Part shown: positions 1-6,383 of the stretch, in pieces
Numbering within the stretch: position 1 is the first letter of the stretch
How the letters are laid out: every line of letters starts with the position of its first letter
Assembly (NCBI GenBank): GCA_027349615.1
Contig: DAIEML010000094.1
Span: 1-8,494 of the forward strand
Length of the DNA: 8,494 bases
Direction of reading: 5' to 3'
Source of the DNA: Ignavibacteriales bacterium
GTDB taxonomy: Bacteria > Bacteroidota > Ignavibacteria > Ignavibacteriales > Ignavibacteriaceae
Translations under genes and position numbers: made by a program
Notes under the pieces: model-generated
Databases searched by the model: none
What the model was told of the DNA's origin: nothing
What the model saw: the letters and a program-made list of their open reading frames with translations, nothing else

Positions 1-364
1 ACTTTGGATCTTTCTTCTGCATTTCAGTAGTGTTTAATAAATAGTTCATCAAATAAACCGGAGGCAGTTTTTTAACAATCGGTTTTAGTGCTGGGCCGAC
101 CAATCTAGTATCGAGGCGATGACAAGCCATGCATTTAGTATTAAAAATTTTTTTACCTTCAACAACTAATTTTTCATTTATTGGTCCGAGGGTAACTTCT
201 TTAACAGGGCCAATTCCTACTTCTTCTTCTGTGGCTGCTTTCTTTTCACTTTTAACCGTATCTTGACTTGTAAAAGAATTGTTCAACTTTGGATAAGCAT
301 TGCTGCTGTTAAAGCTAAAAAAAGCGATTAAAATTATCGAAATCATTCCAATTAGTATTTTCAT
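1..364 (-). CDS. Periplasmic monohaem class I cytochrome c (C-terminus off left edge)
   Basis: Partial gene: 121 residues are visible and the frame stays open to the left edge. The N-terminus is a signal peptide (hydrophobic core at residues 3-16, likely cut after NSSNA near residue 23), followed by a charged linker and then a single haem c motif CMACH at residues 78-82. The context is typical of class I cytochromes (GKKIFNTK before the motif; RLDTRLVGPALKPIV after it; then a TTEMQKKDP segment). The distal Met ligand expected in this family should lie beyond the edge or be the Met at 115. It should act as a soluble or loosely bound periplasmic electron carrier. The start is fixed by AGGAG at 370-374, five bases before the ATG. 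It lies 44 bases after the porin-cytochrome gene on the same strand with no terminator between, so the two are probably co-transcribed. The VGIGPVKEVTLGPI segment before the haem resembles small cytochromes near nosZ in Bacteroidota-type nos clusters; this is from memory and not proven here. Confidence 0.88.
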   Translation of the reverse strand, partial: MKILIGMISIILIAFFSFNSSNAYPKLNNSFTSQDTVKSEKKAATEEEVGIGPVKEVTLGPINEKLVVEGKKIFNTKCMACHRLDTRLVGPALKPIVKKLPPVYLMNYLLNTTEMQKKDPK

Positions 365-408
365 TATTTCTCCTATATTAAATAATAACGTTTCAAATTT
401 TCAATTTA

Positions 409-1752
409 TTAAAAAACAACCCAGCCGACTACATATAAAGTATTATTATCAGAAGCATTTCTTCCTGAGCCATCGTAATTCGAACTGCTTCCGTTGAATT
501 TATTATATGCAACGTACTGAACAGAAAATTGTGTGTTTAACCAAGGCAAATATGTTACCTGTGCGGTTAAACCGCTGCTGTTTGGCTGATTTGAATTATA
601 ACCAGTAACTGCTGATGGCGAATAAAGAATCGGATCACTATCGCCGCTGGTTGTAAAATATCCTAAAGTAAATGCTACTCCAACCGGTAAGTTATAGCTT
701 GCATCAACCTTAAATGCATTTAATTTAAGTGACGGATTTGCTGAACCGCCGGCAGCATAAGTTGCATCAAGAGTTTGTTTTTCGGTTATGTAAGAACTAT
801 GAGCAATTAAAGTTCCACTGTTAAAAGTTTTTTCATATTGAGCGTCAAATCCAATGTCTGTATATTTATCAGAACTGTTATCTGCAATTCCAGTTGGATA
901 AAATTGTGAACCCATGCCGAAAGTTCCGATTTCAAGATAATCTGTTTCCCATTGCTGCTGCAATGCTACACGCCAATAAGGTGAATAACCAGCCATCGTC
1001 ATTGTAGAATCTAAAACTGTTTCTGGAATCGGTCCTCCTAATTTTGTAACGTGATAAAGACTGAACTCTCCATAAATTAAATTATTATAAAGTGCATAAG
1101 CACCTAAACCTGAAACTTGACCGCCTAGACCAGTTATAATAGGATTAGCGCCGGGAGTTGGTGCAACTGCTGAGGCAACATATGGGAAACCCCACGCTGG
1201 TGTTGTATTCCAAACATCTTGAACTGTTGGATTATTATTTAAAGTTACTCCATAAAGCAAATCATTAGAAAAAAGTAAAGTATGATCTGCATATCTTAAA
1301 TCAGTATTATCCAATCCAAATTGTCCCGATTGATCATCATAAGTAACTTGAATAAACGAACCAAAATTTGGTGAAATAGCTCCAGCAATAAATAAACTAA
1401 ATTGCTGTGGAAATTCAGTTACATCATTTTGAACACCTCCAATTGATTTAGCAATTAAATTATGCGAACCCTGAATCATTGCTGAAATAGGAAGCATACT
1501 TAAAAGTTTCAGATTTGTATTATCTTCTTTGTAAGTTGATTGAATAGTAGAAATTCCTGTCATCGTATAACCATTTAGTTTGAATAATCTTCCGAAAGGT
1601 GTCAATTCCGGGAAAACATAATGGCAAGAGCTGCACGGAAGATTTGTTTGGCGCGCAAAACTTGGTATTGAATAAGAAGTACTAGAAAAAGATAAAATTA
1701 TAATCCCCATTACAATAGTAAAAATTTTTAAGTTTTTTACTTTTGCATACAT
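409..1752 (-). CDS. Cyc2-like outer-membrane porin fused to a monohaem cytochrome
   Basis: 447 residues. A signal peptide (residues 1-28, hydrophobic core IFTIVMGIIILSF) is followed directly by SFARQTNLPCSSCH, with the single haem motif CSSCH at 40-44, and then FPELTPFGRLFKLNGYT at 47-63. This FARQT-x3-CxxCH-x4-P-x-L-x2-FGR-x-FK-x2-GYT layout is the signature of fused cytochrome-porins such as the iron oxidase Cyc2. The remaining ~380 residues alternate polar and hydrophobic positions, contain many Tyr, Gly and Asn residues, and end in a beta strand with a terminal Phe (LYVVGWVVF), the usual signal for insertion by the BAM machinery. The length fits a 16-strand barrel. Inferred role: haem-mediated electron transfer across the outer membrane to a periplasmic cytochrome. 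A longer reading from 1839 is possible, but GGAGG at 1759-1763, seven bases before this ATG, and the signal peptide starting here decide the start. The electron donor (Fe(II) or other) cannot be read from the sequence, and a wider family of uncharacterised porin-cytochromes shares this motif. Confidence 0.82.
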   Translation of the reverse strand: MYAKVKNLKIFTIVMGIIILSFSSTSYSIPSFARQTNLPCSSCHYVFPELTPFGRLFKLNGYTMTGISTIQSTYKEDNTNLKLLSMLPISAMIQGSHNLIAKSIGGVQNDVTEFPQQFSLFIAGAISPNFGSFIQVTYDDQSGQFGLDNTDLRYADHTLLFSNDLLYGVTLNNNPTVQDVWNTTPAWGFPYVASAVAPTPGANPIITGLGGQVSGLGAYALYNNLIYGEFSLYHVTKLGGPIPETVLDSTMTMAGYSPYWRVALQQQWETDYLEIGTFGMGSQFYPTGIADNSSDKYTDIGFDAQYEKTFNSGTLIAHSSYITEKQTLDATYAAGGSANPSLKLNAFKVDASYNLPVGVAFTLGYFTTSGDSDPILYSPSAVTGYNSNQPNSSGLTAQVTYLPWLNTQFSVQYVAYNKFNGSSSNYDGSGRNASDNNTLYVVGWVVF

Positions 1753-1841
1753 TGAGAACCTCCGAAAATAATTTATGAATAAAATTTTAATAAGTTTTTT
1801 GGGTTTTCTTTGTAGCTTTTTAATAAAACTATCATACAAAG

Positions 1842-1856
1842 ATTACCAAAAGTAAT
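1842..1856. promoter_or_regulatory. Inverted repeat ATTAC-N5-GTAAT upstream of the porin-cytochrome gene
   Basis: A perfect 5+5 base inverted repeat with a five-base AT-rich centre, 90 bases upstream of the start codon at 1752. The size and spacing are those of a dimeric repressor or activator site. No known consensus is recognised, and in AT-rich DNA short palindromes arise by chance, so this is only a candidate. Confidence 0.25.
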
Positions 1857-1889
1857 TATCAATGTCGTTGCCTTTATCACTCTATATAA

Positions 1890-1915
1890 AGAGTTAATGA
1901 TGTCAACAGAGTTAA
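1890..1915 (-). promoter_or_regulatory. Direct repeat TTAACTCT x2 (period 18) around a TTGACA box
   Basis: On the minus strand TTAACTCT occurs twice, at 1908-1915 and 1890-1897, exactly 18 bases apart, with a consensus-like -35 hexamer TTGACA (1899-1904) lying between them. The copy nearer the gene runs on as CTCTTTATATAGAG, a small inverted repeat. Direct repeats overlapping a -35 box are a common arrangement for response-regulator sites. It lies about 140-160 bases upstream of the porin-cytochrome start. Candidate only. Confidence 0.3.
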
Positions 1916-2140
1916 AAAGTATTATGTATTTTGTAGATCCTTGAGCGTAGACATTAAGTACTGAAACATGAACAAATATTATTCCAAAAATATATTGAAA
2001 TTTTATTTATCAGAATCAAGAGTGCATCTTTTTTTTCCAAAACATGGGAATTAAAATATTAACCGCGTTTCTTTTGTGAGAAAATATAAATGAAAATTTT
2101 AATTGTACTGATTCGTATTATAATGTAATTAATTGTAATG

Positions 2141-2187
2141 ATAAAATGGTTTCTGAGCCGATTCTAACGGCTCAAAAACCACTTTAT
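2141..2187 (-). terminator. Strong hairpin terminator after the M13 peptidase gene
   Basis: Read on the minus strand, the arms (2168-2187 and 2141-2160) pair over 20 bases, with GAGCCG/CGGCTC at the top, two G-U wobbles and a 7-base loop. The lower part of the 3' arm is U-rich (UUUUAU). It begins 13 bases after the peptidase stop codon. One of the wobbles becomes a C-A mismatch if read on the plus strand, consistent with a minus-strand terminator. Confidence 0.8.
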
Positions 2188-2200
2188 TAAATTTACTGAT

Positions 2201-4243
2201 TTACCAAATTTTTACTAATTTATCTCCAGATCTTCTCATTGGATCGCCTGGCTTAACATCAAATGCCTGCCAAAAAGCCGGAGTATTACTTAATGGCCCA
2301 TCAACACGATATTGTTCCGGTGAATGCGGATCTACTTTAACGCGAAGTCTTAATCTTTCAGGTCTATTTTTTATTTTCCAGATAGTTGCGTATGAAATAA
2401 AAAATCTTTGAGCTGGAGTAAAACCATCAATTGGTTTACCTGATTTATATTCAGCAGTTTTTTTGAATGCATCAAATGAAATATTAACACCGCCAAGATC
2501 AGCAATGTTTTCACCTTCAGTTAATTTACCATTAACATGCAAAGTATCTACTGCAACATAATTGTCAAATTGATCAACAATTCTTTCCGCTCTTTTATTG
2601 AAATTTTCTTCGTCCTGTTTTGTCCACCAATCTTTTAAATTTCCAGAAGCATCATATTGTCTTCCTTGGTCATCAAAACCATGCGTCATTTCATGTCCAA
2701 TTACGCATCCGATTCCGCCGTAATTAATTGCATCGTCTGCTTTAGGATTAAAGAAGGGCGGCTGTAAAATTCCTGCTGGAAAAACTATTTCATTGTTAGG
2801 TGGATTATAATATGCATTAACAGTTTGCGGTGTCATTCCCCATTCAGTTTTATCAACCGGTTTGCCAATCTTAGCTAAATTCTTTTTAGTCTCAAAAATT
2901 GATGTGTTTAGAACATTTTCAAAATATGAATTTCTTGTAATTACTAAACCTTTATAACTTTTCCATTTATCCGGATAGCCAATCTTAACAGTAAATGCAG
3001 CTAATTTTTTTAACGCAGCTTTTTTTGTTTCAGGACTCATCCATTCCAAATTTTCAATTCTTGTTTTTAATGAAGCCATTAAATTATGAACAAGTTCAAG
3101 AGCACGCTTCTTTGCGTATGGCGGAAAATATTTTTTTACGAACAACTTCCCAAGTTCCATTCCGATCTGTCCATCAACTGTTCCCATTACTCTTTTCCAG
3201 CGGGGTTGCATTTCTTTTGTTCCGTTGAGAACTTTTCCGTAAAAATTAAATTCCGCTTCAACAAAATTATCGCTTAAATAAGCCGCAGCAGTTCGGATGA
3301 TATTCCATTTTAAATATTCTTTCAAAGTTTCGATTGAAGTTGTCTTCACTACATTATTAATTTCTTTAATAAAATCTGGTTGTGCAACATTTATATCTTT
3401 TGGTTCTTTTACGCCAATACTTGTAAAGTATTCATTCCAATTAAAATCTGGTGAAATATTTACTAATTCTTTCACTGCCATTTTATGATAAGTCTTGTTT
3501 GGATTTCTCATTTCAACACGCGGCATTGAGGCTTTTGCAAGTTGAGTTTCTAAGCTCATAACAGCATCAGCACTTTTTGCTGCTTTTGATTCATTATACC
3601 CAATTAAGTTAAATAATTTTTTCATCAGCTGAATATAATCTTCACGGATAGTTTTTGTATTGTTATCATCTTTTAAATAATAATCTCTATCCGGCATTCC
3701 TAAACCACTTTGATGTAATTGTGCAATATTCATTTTACTGTTTTTTACATCGGTACCAGCGCCAAATGAAAATAATGGATTTGAATATCCAAGTTGAACA
3801 ACAGCCAGCTCTTTATAAAAATCATTTATATTTTTAATTGCATCAACCGCTTTTAAATCTTTTTCAATTGGTTTATAGCCTTGTTTTTCAATATTCGCGC
3901 TATCCATACCAGAAGCATAAAAATCTCCAACTAATTGTTCGCTGCTTCCTTTCTTAACATTTTTACTTTTTCCAAGATTATTTAAAATATTTTTTAGCTT
4001 ATTTAAGTTTTCATCGCCTAAAATATAGAATGAGCCCCAACCGGAATATGCAGCTGGTATTTCAGTATTTTTCAACCAAGTACCGTTAACATATTTAAAG
4101 AAATCTGCTGCCGGACTTACCGATGGATCCATATCTTTTTTATTTATTTCATCACCATTGGAATTTGACTGACCTAAAGTTGATGAAATCATTCCAAGTA
4201 ATAGAAAACCTAAAATGAAAAAAATGTATTTGGGAACTTTCAT
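2201..4243 (-). CDS. pepO: Secreted M13-family zinc metallopeptidase (PepO/neprilysin-like)
   Basis: 680 residues, the full length expected for M13. The signal peptide spans residues 1-24 (core YIFFILGFLLLGMISSTLG) and has no lipobox Cys, so the product is probably periplasmic or secreted. The long N-terminal M13 domain begins with DPSVSPAADFFKYVNGTWL. The catalytic domain carries NAYYNP (476-481, substrate-binding Asn-Ala-Tyr), the zinc motif HEMTH (517-521), GENIADLGG (577-585, third zinc ligand Glu578 and Asp582), and DPHSPEQYRVDG with His640 and Arg646, the transition-state and substrate residues of neprilysin. All catalytic residues are present. It ends in KIW instead of the CxxW of eukaryotic members, normal for bacterial forms. 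It cleaves peptides on the amino side of hydrophobic residues, probably in nutrient peptide turnover. AGAGGT at 4251-4256, seven bases before the ATG, supports this start. Monocistronic: a terminator follows, and the preceding gene is closed by a palindrome. The symbol is a family name, not a proven orthology. Confidence 0.95.
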   Translation of the reverse strand: MKVPKYIFFILGFLLLGMISSTLGQSNSNGDEINKKDMDPSVSPAADFFKYVNGTWLKNTEIPAAYSGWGSFYILGDENLNKLKNILNNLGKSKNVKKGSSEQLVGDFYASGMDSANIEKQGYKPIEKDLKAVDAIKNINDFYKELAVVQLGYSNPLFSFGAGTDVKNSKMNIAQLHQSGLGMPDRDYYLKDDNNTKTIREDYIQLMKKLFNLIGYNESKAAKSADAVMSLETQLAKASMPRVEMRNPNKTYHKMAVKELVNISPDFNWNEYFTSIGVKEPKDINVAQPDFIKEINNVVKTTSIETLKEYLKWNIIRTAAAYLSDNFVEAEFNFYGKVLNGTKEMQPRWKRVMGTVDGQIGMELGKLFVKKYFPPYAKKRALELVHNLMASLKTRIENLEWMSPETKKAALKKLAAFTVKIGYPDKWKSYKGLVITRNSYFENVLNTSIFETKKNLAKIGKPVDKTEWGMTPQTVNAYYNPPNNEIVFPAGILQPPFFNPKADDAINYGGIGCVIGHEMTHGFDDQGRQYDASGNLKDWWTKQDEENFNKRAERIVDQFDNYVAVDTLHVNGKLTEGENIADLGGVNISFDAFKKTAEYKSGKPIDGFTPAQRFFISYATIWKIKNRPERLRLRVKVDPHSPEQYRVDGPLSNTPAFWQAFDVKPGDPMRRSGDKLVKIW

Positions 4244-4280
4244 AAAATTTACCTCTATTTAATTATATTATTCTATTAAC

Positions 4281-4294
4281 TGAACAAGAGTTCA
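4281..4294. promoter_or_regulatory. Perfect inverted repeat TGAAC-N4-GTTCA upstream of the M13 peptidase
   Basis: A perfect 5+5 palindrome 38 bases upstream of the peptidase start codon, next to AT-rich promoter-like DNA (TATAAT on the minus strand at 4262-4267, TAGAAT at 4270-4275). Its position would suit a repressor. The core GAAC-N4-GTTC is the form of LexA boxes in Gram-positive bacteria, but nothing else here suggests SOS control. Confidence 0.35.
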
Positions 4295-4368
4295 ATAAAT
4301 TATGGAAAGATAAAAAATATTAATTAAAGTTTTGAGTAAATTGTGATGAATTGGTTTTGAAATGGATA

Positions 4369-4401
4369 GACTTATCCGAATAAATTTTATTCGGATAAGT
4401 C
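4369..4401. terminator. 33-base perfect palindrome after the YbaK-type gene
   Basis: Two 16-base arms (starting GACTTATCCG) around one central base, perfectly complementary, beginning 18 bases beyond the YbaK-type stop codon at 4420. It is the natural end of the minus-strand GYD/YbaK unit. There is no U-run after the stem on either strand (minus continues TATCCATTTC), so it may work as an mRNA 3'-end stabiliser or a non-canonical terminator. Confidence 0.6.
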
Positions 4402-4419
4402 ATAATGATAATTGACAAA

Positions 4420-4893
4420 TTACAGCATAGATTGAAAAGAAAAATCTAATATTTTAGGTTTTACTAATTTTTCAAAATCTCTGTATTGCATTTTTATCAA
4501 TTGAGAATGTGAACATGCATTAAATGCGATTTCTTCGTCTTCAGATAAACTTTTTGCAACAAAGACTTCAATCCCATAAATATTTCCAAAGGGCGGCATC
4601 GCTCCAACTTCGCAATCAGGAAATTTATCCATAAATTCTTGTTCATAAGCGAGTCTAATATTTTCGGCGCCGGTAAATTCTTTAAGCAAGTCAAAATCAA
4701 CTTTATCTGAAGCGGGAAGAACAGCCATTGCCATTTTACCATCAATCTTTACTAAAACAGTTTTGGCTAATTCTCTGCCAGGAATATGTGCAGTTGCTGC
4801 AATTTCTTGCGCTGTAAAAGCAGATGAGTGACTTATTGTAACGTACTTGATATTATTAATATCTAAGTAATCTTTTAATTTTTGCATTGGCAT
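4420..4893 (-). CDS. YbaK/ProX-type aminoacyl-tRNA deacylase
   Basis: 157 residues, a single YbaK/aminoacyl-tRNA-editing domain over the whole length. Visible family features are SHSSAFTAQEIAATAHIPG (21-39), AKTVLVK with the conserved Lys44, AVLPASDKVDF (58-67), and GAMPPFGN (97-104), the glycine-rich loop lining the editing pocket. Members hydrolyse mischarged tRNAs (for example Cys- or Ala-tRNAPro) in trans in the cytoplasm. The substrate of this branch cannot be told from sequence; it is the stand-alone version found widely in environmental bacteria. A longer reading begins at 4905, but there the ATG overlaps the Shine-Dalgarno itself: GGAGG at 4899-4903 sits five bases before the ATG at 4893, so MPMQ is the true start. 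The GYD-domain gene lies 84 bases upstream on the same strand, and a palindrome follows the stop. Confidence 0.9.
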   Translation of the reverse strand: MPMQKLKDYLDINNIKYVTISHSSAFTAQEIAATAHIPGRELAKTVLVKIDGKMAMAVLPASDKVDFDLLKEFTGAENIRLAYEQEFMDKFPDCEVGAMPPFGNIYGIEVFVAKSLSEDEEIAFNACSHSQLIKMQYRDFEKLVKPKILDFSFQSML

Positions 4894-4939
4894 AATTACC
4901 TCCAATAATTTAATTAGAGAATTTTTATTTCATTAAAAC

Positions 4940-4958
4940 AAGGAATTGTTTGTTCCTT
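4940..4958 (-). terminator. Weak stem-loop between the GYD and YbaK-type genes
   Basis: AAGGAA pairs with TTCCTT across a 7-base loop. On the minus strand the stem is followed by GTTTT. With only six base pairs it could at most be a partial terminator or processing site between two co-oriented genes. Confidence 0.25.
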
Positions 4959-4977
4959 CAATTTATTTAATAAAATA

Positions 4978-5298
4978 TCAAACGATTATGTTAACTTTTT
5001 CTTCAACCTCTTTAACAAGTTCTAAAAATCTTTTATAAGGAATTGCTGTTAAACTTTCAGCTTGAAATGCACCGTTTGACATACTAATTAATGAAACTTT
5101 TGCTGCCGTTTCTTCATCCGGAGCTTCGTAAATATCTAAAAAATCATACGGGCCTAACAAAGCATAATGAGAAATGAATTTAACATCCGGACATTTCTTT
5201 TTTACTTGATCTAACCAGCTTCGGCCAAGTTGTGCGCGGTCTTTTAATTGTTTAGAAATTTCCGGAGATAGTTTAGTCATTAGGATGAATGTTTTCAT
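4978..5298 (-). CDS. GYD-domain protein of unknown function
   Basis: 106 residues, no signal peptide or membrane segment, so cytoplasmic. It matches the pattern of the small GYD family: the opening strand TFILMTKLSPE, then SHYALLGPYDFLDIYEAPDEETAAKVSL (residues 43-70) containing the G-x-YDF motif, then a final AESLTAIPYKRF (80-91). The family folds as a ferredoxin-like alpha/beta dimer; no reaction is established for it. The C-terminal ~15 residues (ELVKEVEEKVNIIV) extend past the usual domain end as a short helix. The start is the only reasonable Met; a modest AAGGG-like site lies about nine bases upstream (near 5308-5312). It leads a probable two-gene unit with the YbaK-type deacylase, though the 84-base gap contains a weak stem-loop. 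Confidence 0.85.
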   Translation of the reverse strand: MKTFILMTKLSPEISKQLKDRAQLGRSWLDQVKKKCPDVKFISHYALLGPYDFLDIYEAPDEETAAKVSLISMSNGAFQAESLTAIPYKRFLELVKEVEEKVNIIV

Positions 5299-5359
5299 GG
5301 CTTATCCCTTTCCAGTATGGATTTCTTTGTGTGAAATTATTTCAAAAAGAATTTACCAT

Positions 5360-5399
5360 ACATCTTAAGCCTCATTATTTCCTATATGGTTTAAGGTGT
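5360..5399 (+). other. Strand-specific hairpin in the divergent region
   Basis: ACATCTTAAGCC (5360-5371) pairs with GGTTTAAGGTGT (5388-5399) over 12 base pairs when read as plus-strand RNA, including two G-U wobbles, around a 16-base loop. On the minus strand the wobbles would be A-C mismatches. That asymmetry would suit a plus-strand transcript, possibly a long leader of the gene at 5671 or a small RNA, but no promoter upstream of it was identified. Confidence 0.25.
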
Positions 5400-5617
5400 T
5401 TGTTGAGTTAATTTATCCACAAATAATATACTGTGATTGATTGATAATTTCAAAACAAAAAGAAAGTGGCAGTAAAATTGAAATATAAAAATGGGAAAAT
5501 ATTGCTGGCAAAATTTCACTTAGGATTTCAACCATTCATGTAAAAATAATTCCGCTGTTAATAATTATGATTACAATCTTCAATAATTAAATGATTTTTG
5601 AAAACATAAAAAGATAG

Positions 5618-5646
5618 TTGAAGCTCAATTATCGGAAAAATATAAA
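5618..5646 (+). promoter_or_regulatory. Sigma-70-like promoter for the NTF2-like gene
   Basis: TTGAAG (5618-5623), a 17-base spacer, then TATAAA (5641-5646). The predicted transcript start near 5653 leaves a short leader that still contains the AGGAG site at 5661-5665 before the ATG at 5671. Spacing is ideal and the hexamers match consensus at 4/6 and 5/6. Confidence 0.45.
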
Positions 5647-5670
5647 TTATCTTAAAACTGAGGAGCAGAT

Positions 5671-6114
5671 ATGAAAACTTTAAAGATCCTAATGTTAGTT
5701 GCATTTTTAGCATTAACTTTTTCAGCTTATGCAGAAAATAATTTTGTTAAGGAAGATCAAGGTGAAATTGAACAAGTAATTACAAACTTTGTGAAAAGTG
5801 TTGATTCAAGAAATGCTAATGATTTATCTAAATCATTTTTATCTTCAGCATCAATTGTAGTTGTAAATGATCTTACAAAATCGATTGACAGTTATACGGG
5901 TTCTCAATTTGTTAATCTTGTAAAAGATGGACAAAAAGGCGGATGGCAGAGAAATGTAAATGTTAGTTCGGTTGATTTAGATGGCAACACAGCAATTGCT
6001 AAAGTTGATATCACTGATTCAAGATTAAAAGAAACTGGTTACTTTTCTTTGATAAAAGATAACGGTGCATGGAAAGTGGCTGGTGAATTTACCACTCTGA
6101 AATTTAACAAATAA
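5671..6114 (+). CDS. Secreted NTF2-like / lumazine-binding-like protein
   Basis: 147 residues. The signal peptide is residues 1-21 (LKILMLVAFLALTFSAYA, cut before ENN), so the mature protein is periplasmic or exported and about 14 kDa. The mature part begins with a helix, EDQGEIEQVITNFVKSVDSRNANDLSKSF, followed by a strand pattern SIVVVNDL ... VDLDGNTAIAKVDI ... GYFSLIKDNGAWKVAGEF. This is the layout of the SnoaL/NTF2-like cone fold in the putative lumazine-binding (DUF3828/Lumazine_bd_2-like) group. No enzyme activity can be assigned; these domains bind small hydrophobic ligands or act as scaffolds. The start is supported by AGGAG six bases upstream. The gene has its own promoter and a strong terminator, so it is a single-gene unit. 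Confidence 0.82.
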   Translation: MKTLKILMLVAFLALTFSAYAENNFVKEDQGEIEQVITNFVKSVDSRNANDLSKSFLSSASIVVVNDLTKSIDSYTGSQFVNLVKDGQKGGWQRNVNVSSVDLDGNTAIAKVDITDSRLKETGYFSLIKDNGAWKVAGEFTTLKFNK

Positions 6115-6130
6115 AACACCACTAATTTTC

Positions 6131-6169
6131 AACCGGTATGATAATTATTTTTTTATCATACCGGTTTTT
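6131..6169 (+). terminator. Canonical terminator after the NTF2-like gene
   Basis: AACCGGTATGATAA (6131-6144) and its exact complement (6153-6166) form a 14-base-pair stem with a T-rich 8-base loop, followed directly by a U-run (TTTTT then CTTTTT). It starts 16 bases after the stop codon: a textbook intrinsic terminator. Confidence 0.9.
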
Positions 6170-6383
6170 CCTTTTTAATAAATTTCCATTCTTACTTTAT
6201 CTAAAATTCTAGTTAGATTATCCTTTAATATGTTTAAAGTAATTTGAAATACATAATTTTATATTTCATTTATTATATTAAATACCAAATAATCCTTTCA
6301 AACTGCGGAACATTTTTATTTCAAATAAATATTGATCAGAAATTCAAAAATTATTTTTCTTGTTTTAAATATTTGGAGGTATT

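Larger units (their letters stand above)
1753..2140. other. 388-base intergenic region holding the porin-cytochrome promoter
   Basis: No convincing gene on either strand. It must carry the promoter of the downstream minus-strand redox unit, since a strong terminator closes the preceding gene at its right end. On the minus strand I see TTGACA (1899-1904) with TATAGA 14 bases later, which is too close for a standard promoter, so I do not assign a promoter here. Two repeat structures that could be regulator sites are listed separately. The rest is AT-rich with no further structure I can support. Confidence 0.6.
5299..5670. other. 372-base divergent intergenic region
   Basis: It separates the minus-strand GYD gene from the plus-strand secreted-protein gene and so should hold both promoters. 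The plus-strand promoter is listed separately. A plus-strand hairpin lies at 5360-5399. No coding frame with a plausible start and ribosome binding site was found here, and no tRNA-like fold was noticed. Confidence 0.6.

Noticed and set aside
300..497. 65-codon plus-strand frame across the cytochrome c / porin-cytochrome junction
   Set aside because: Antisense to two supported genes and their shared gap, with no ribosome binding site and an Ile/Lys-rich random-looking product.
1753..1839. N-terminal extension of 29 residues on the porin-cytochrome gene
   Set aside because: It would place a basic, non-signal stretch before the signal peptide and would bury the strong GGAGG site at 1759-1763 in coding sequence; the start at 1752 is far better.
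1895..1909. Possible FNR/CRP-type box GTTGACATCATTAAC before the porin-cytochrome gene
   Set aside because: The right half does not match the ATCAA half-site and the spacing is wrong; the dyad is only 4 of 5 bases.
2995..3837. Several 60-77-codon plus-strand open frames inside the M13 peptidase gene
   Set aside because: They lie antisense to a clearly real gene with all catalytic motifs, lack ribosome binding sites, and have AT-driven, Phe/Leu-rich low-information composition.
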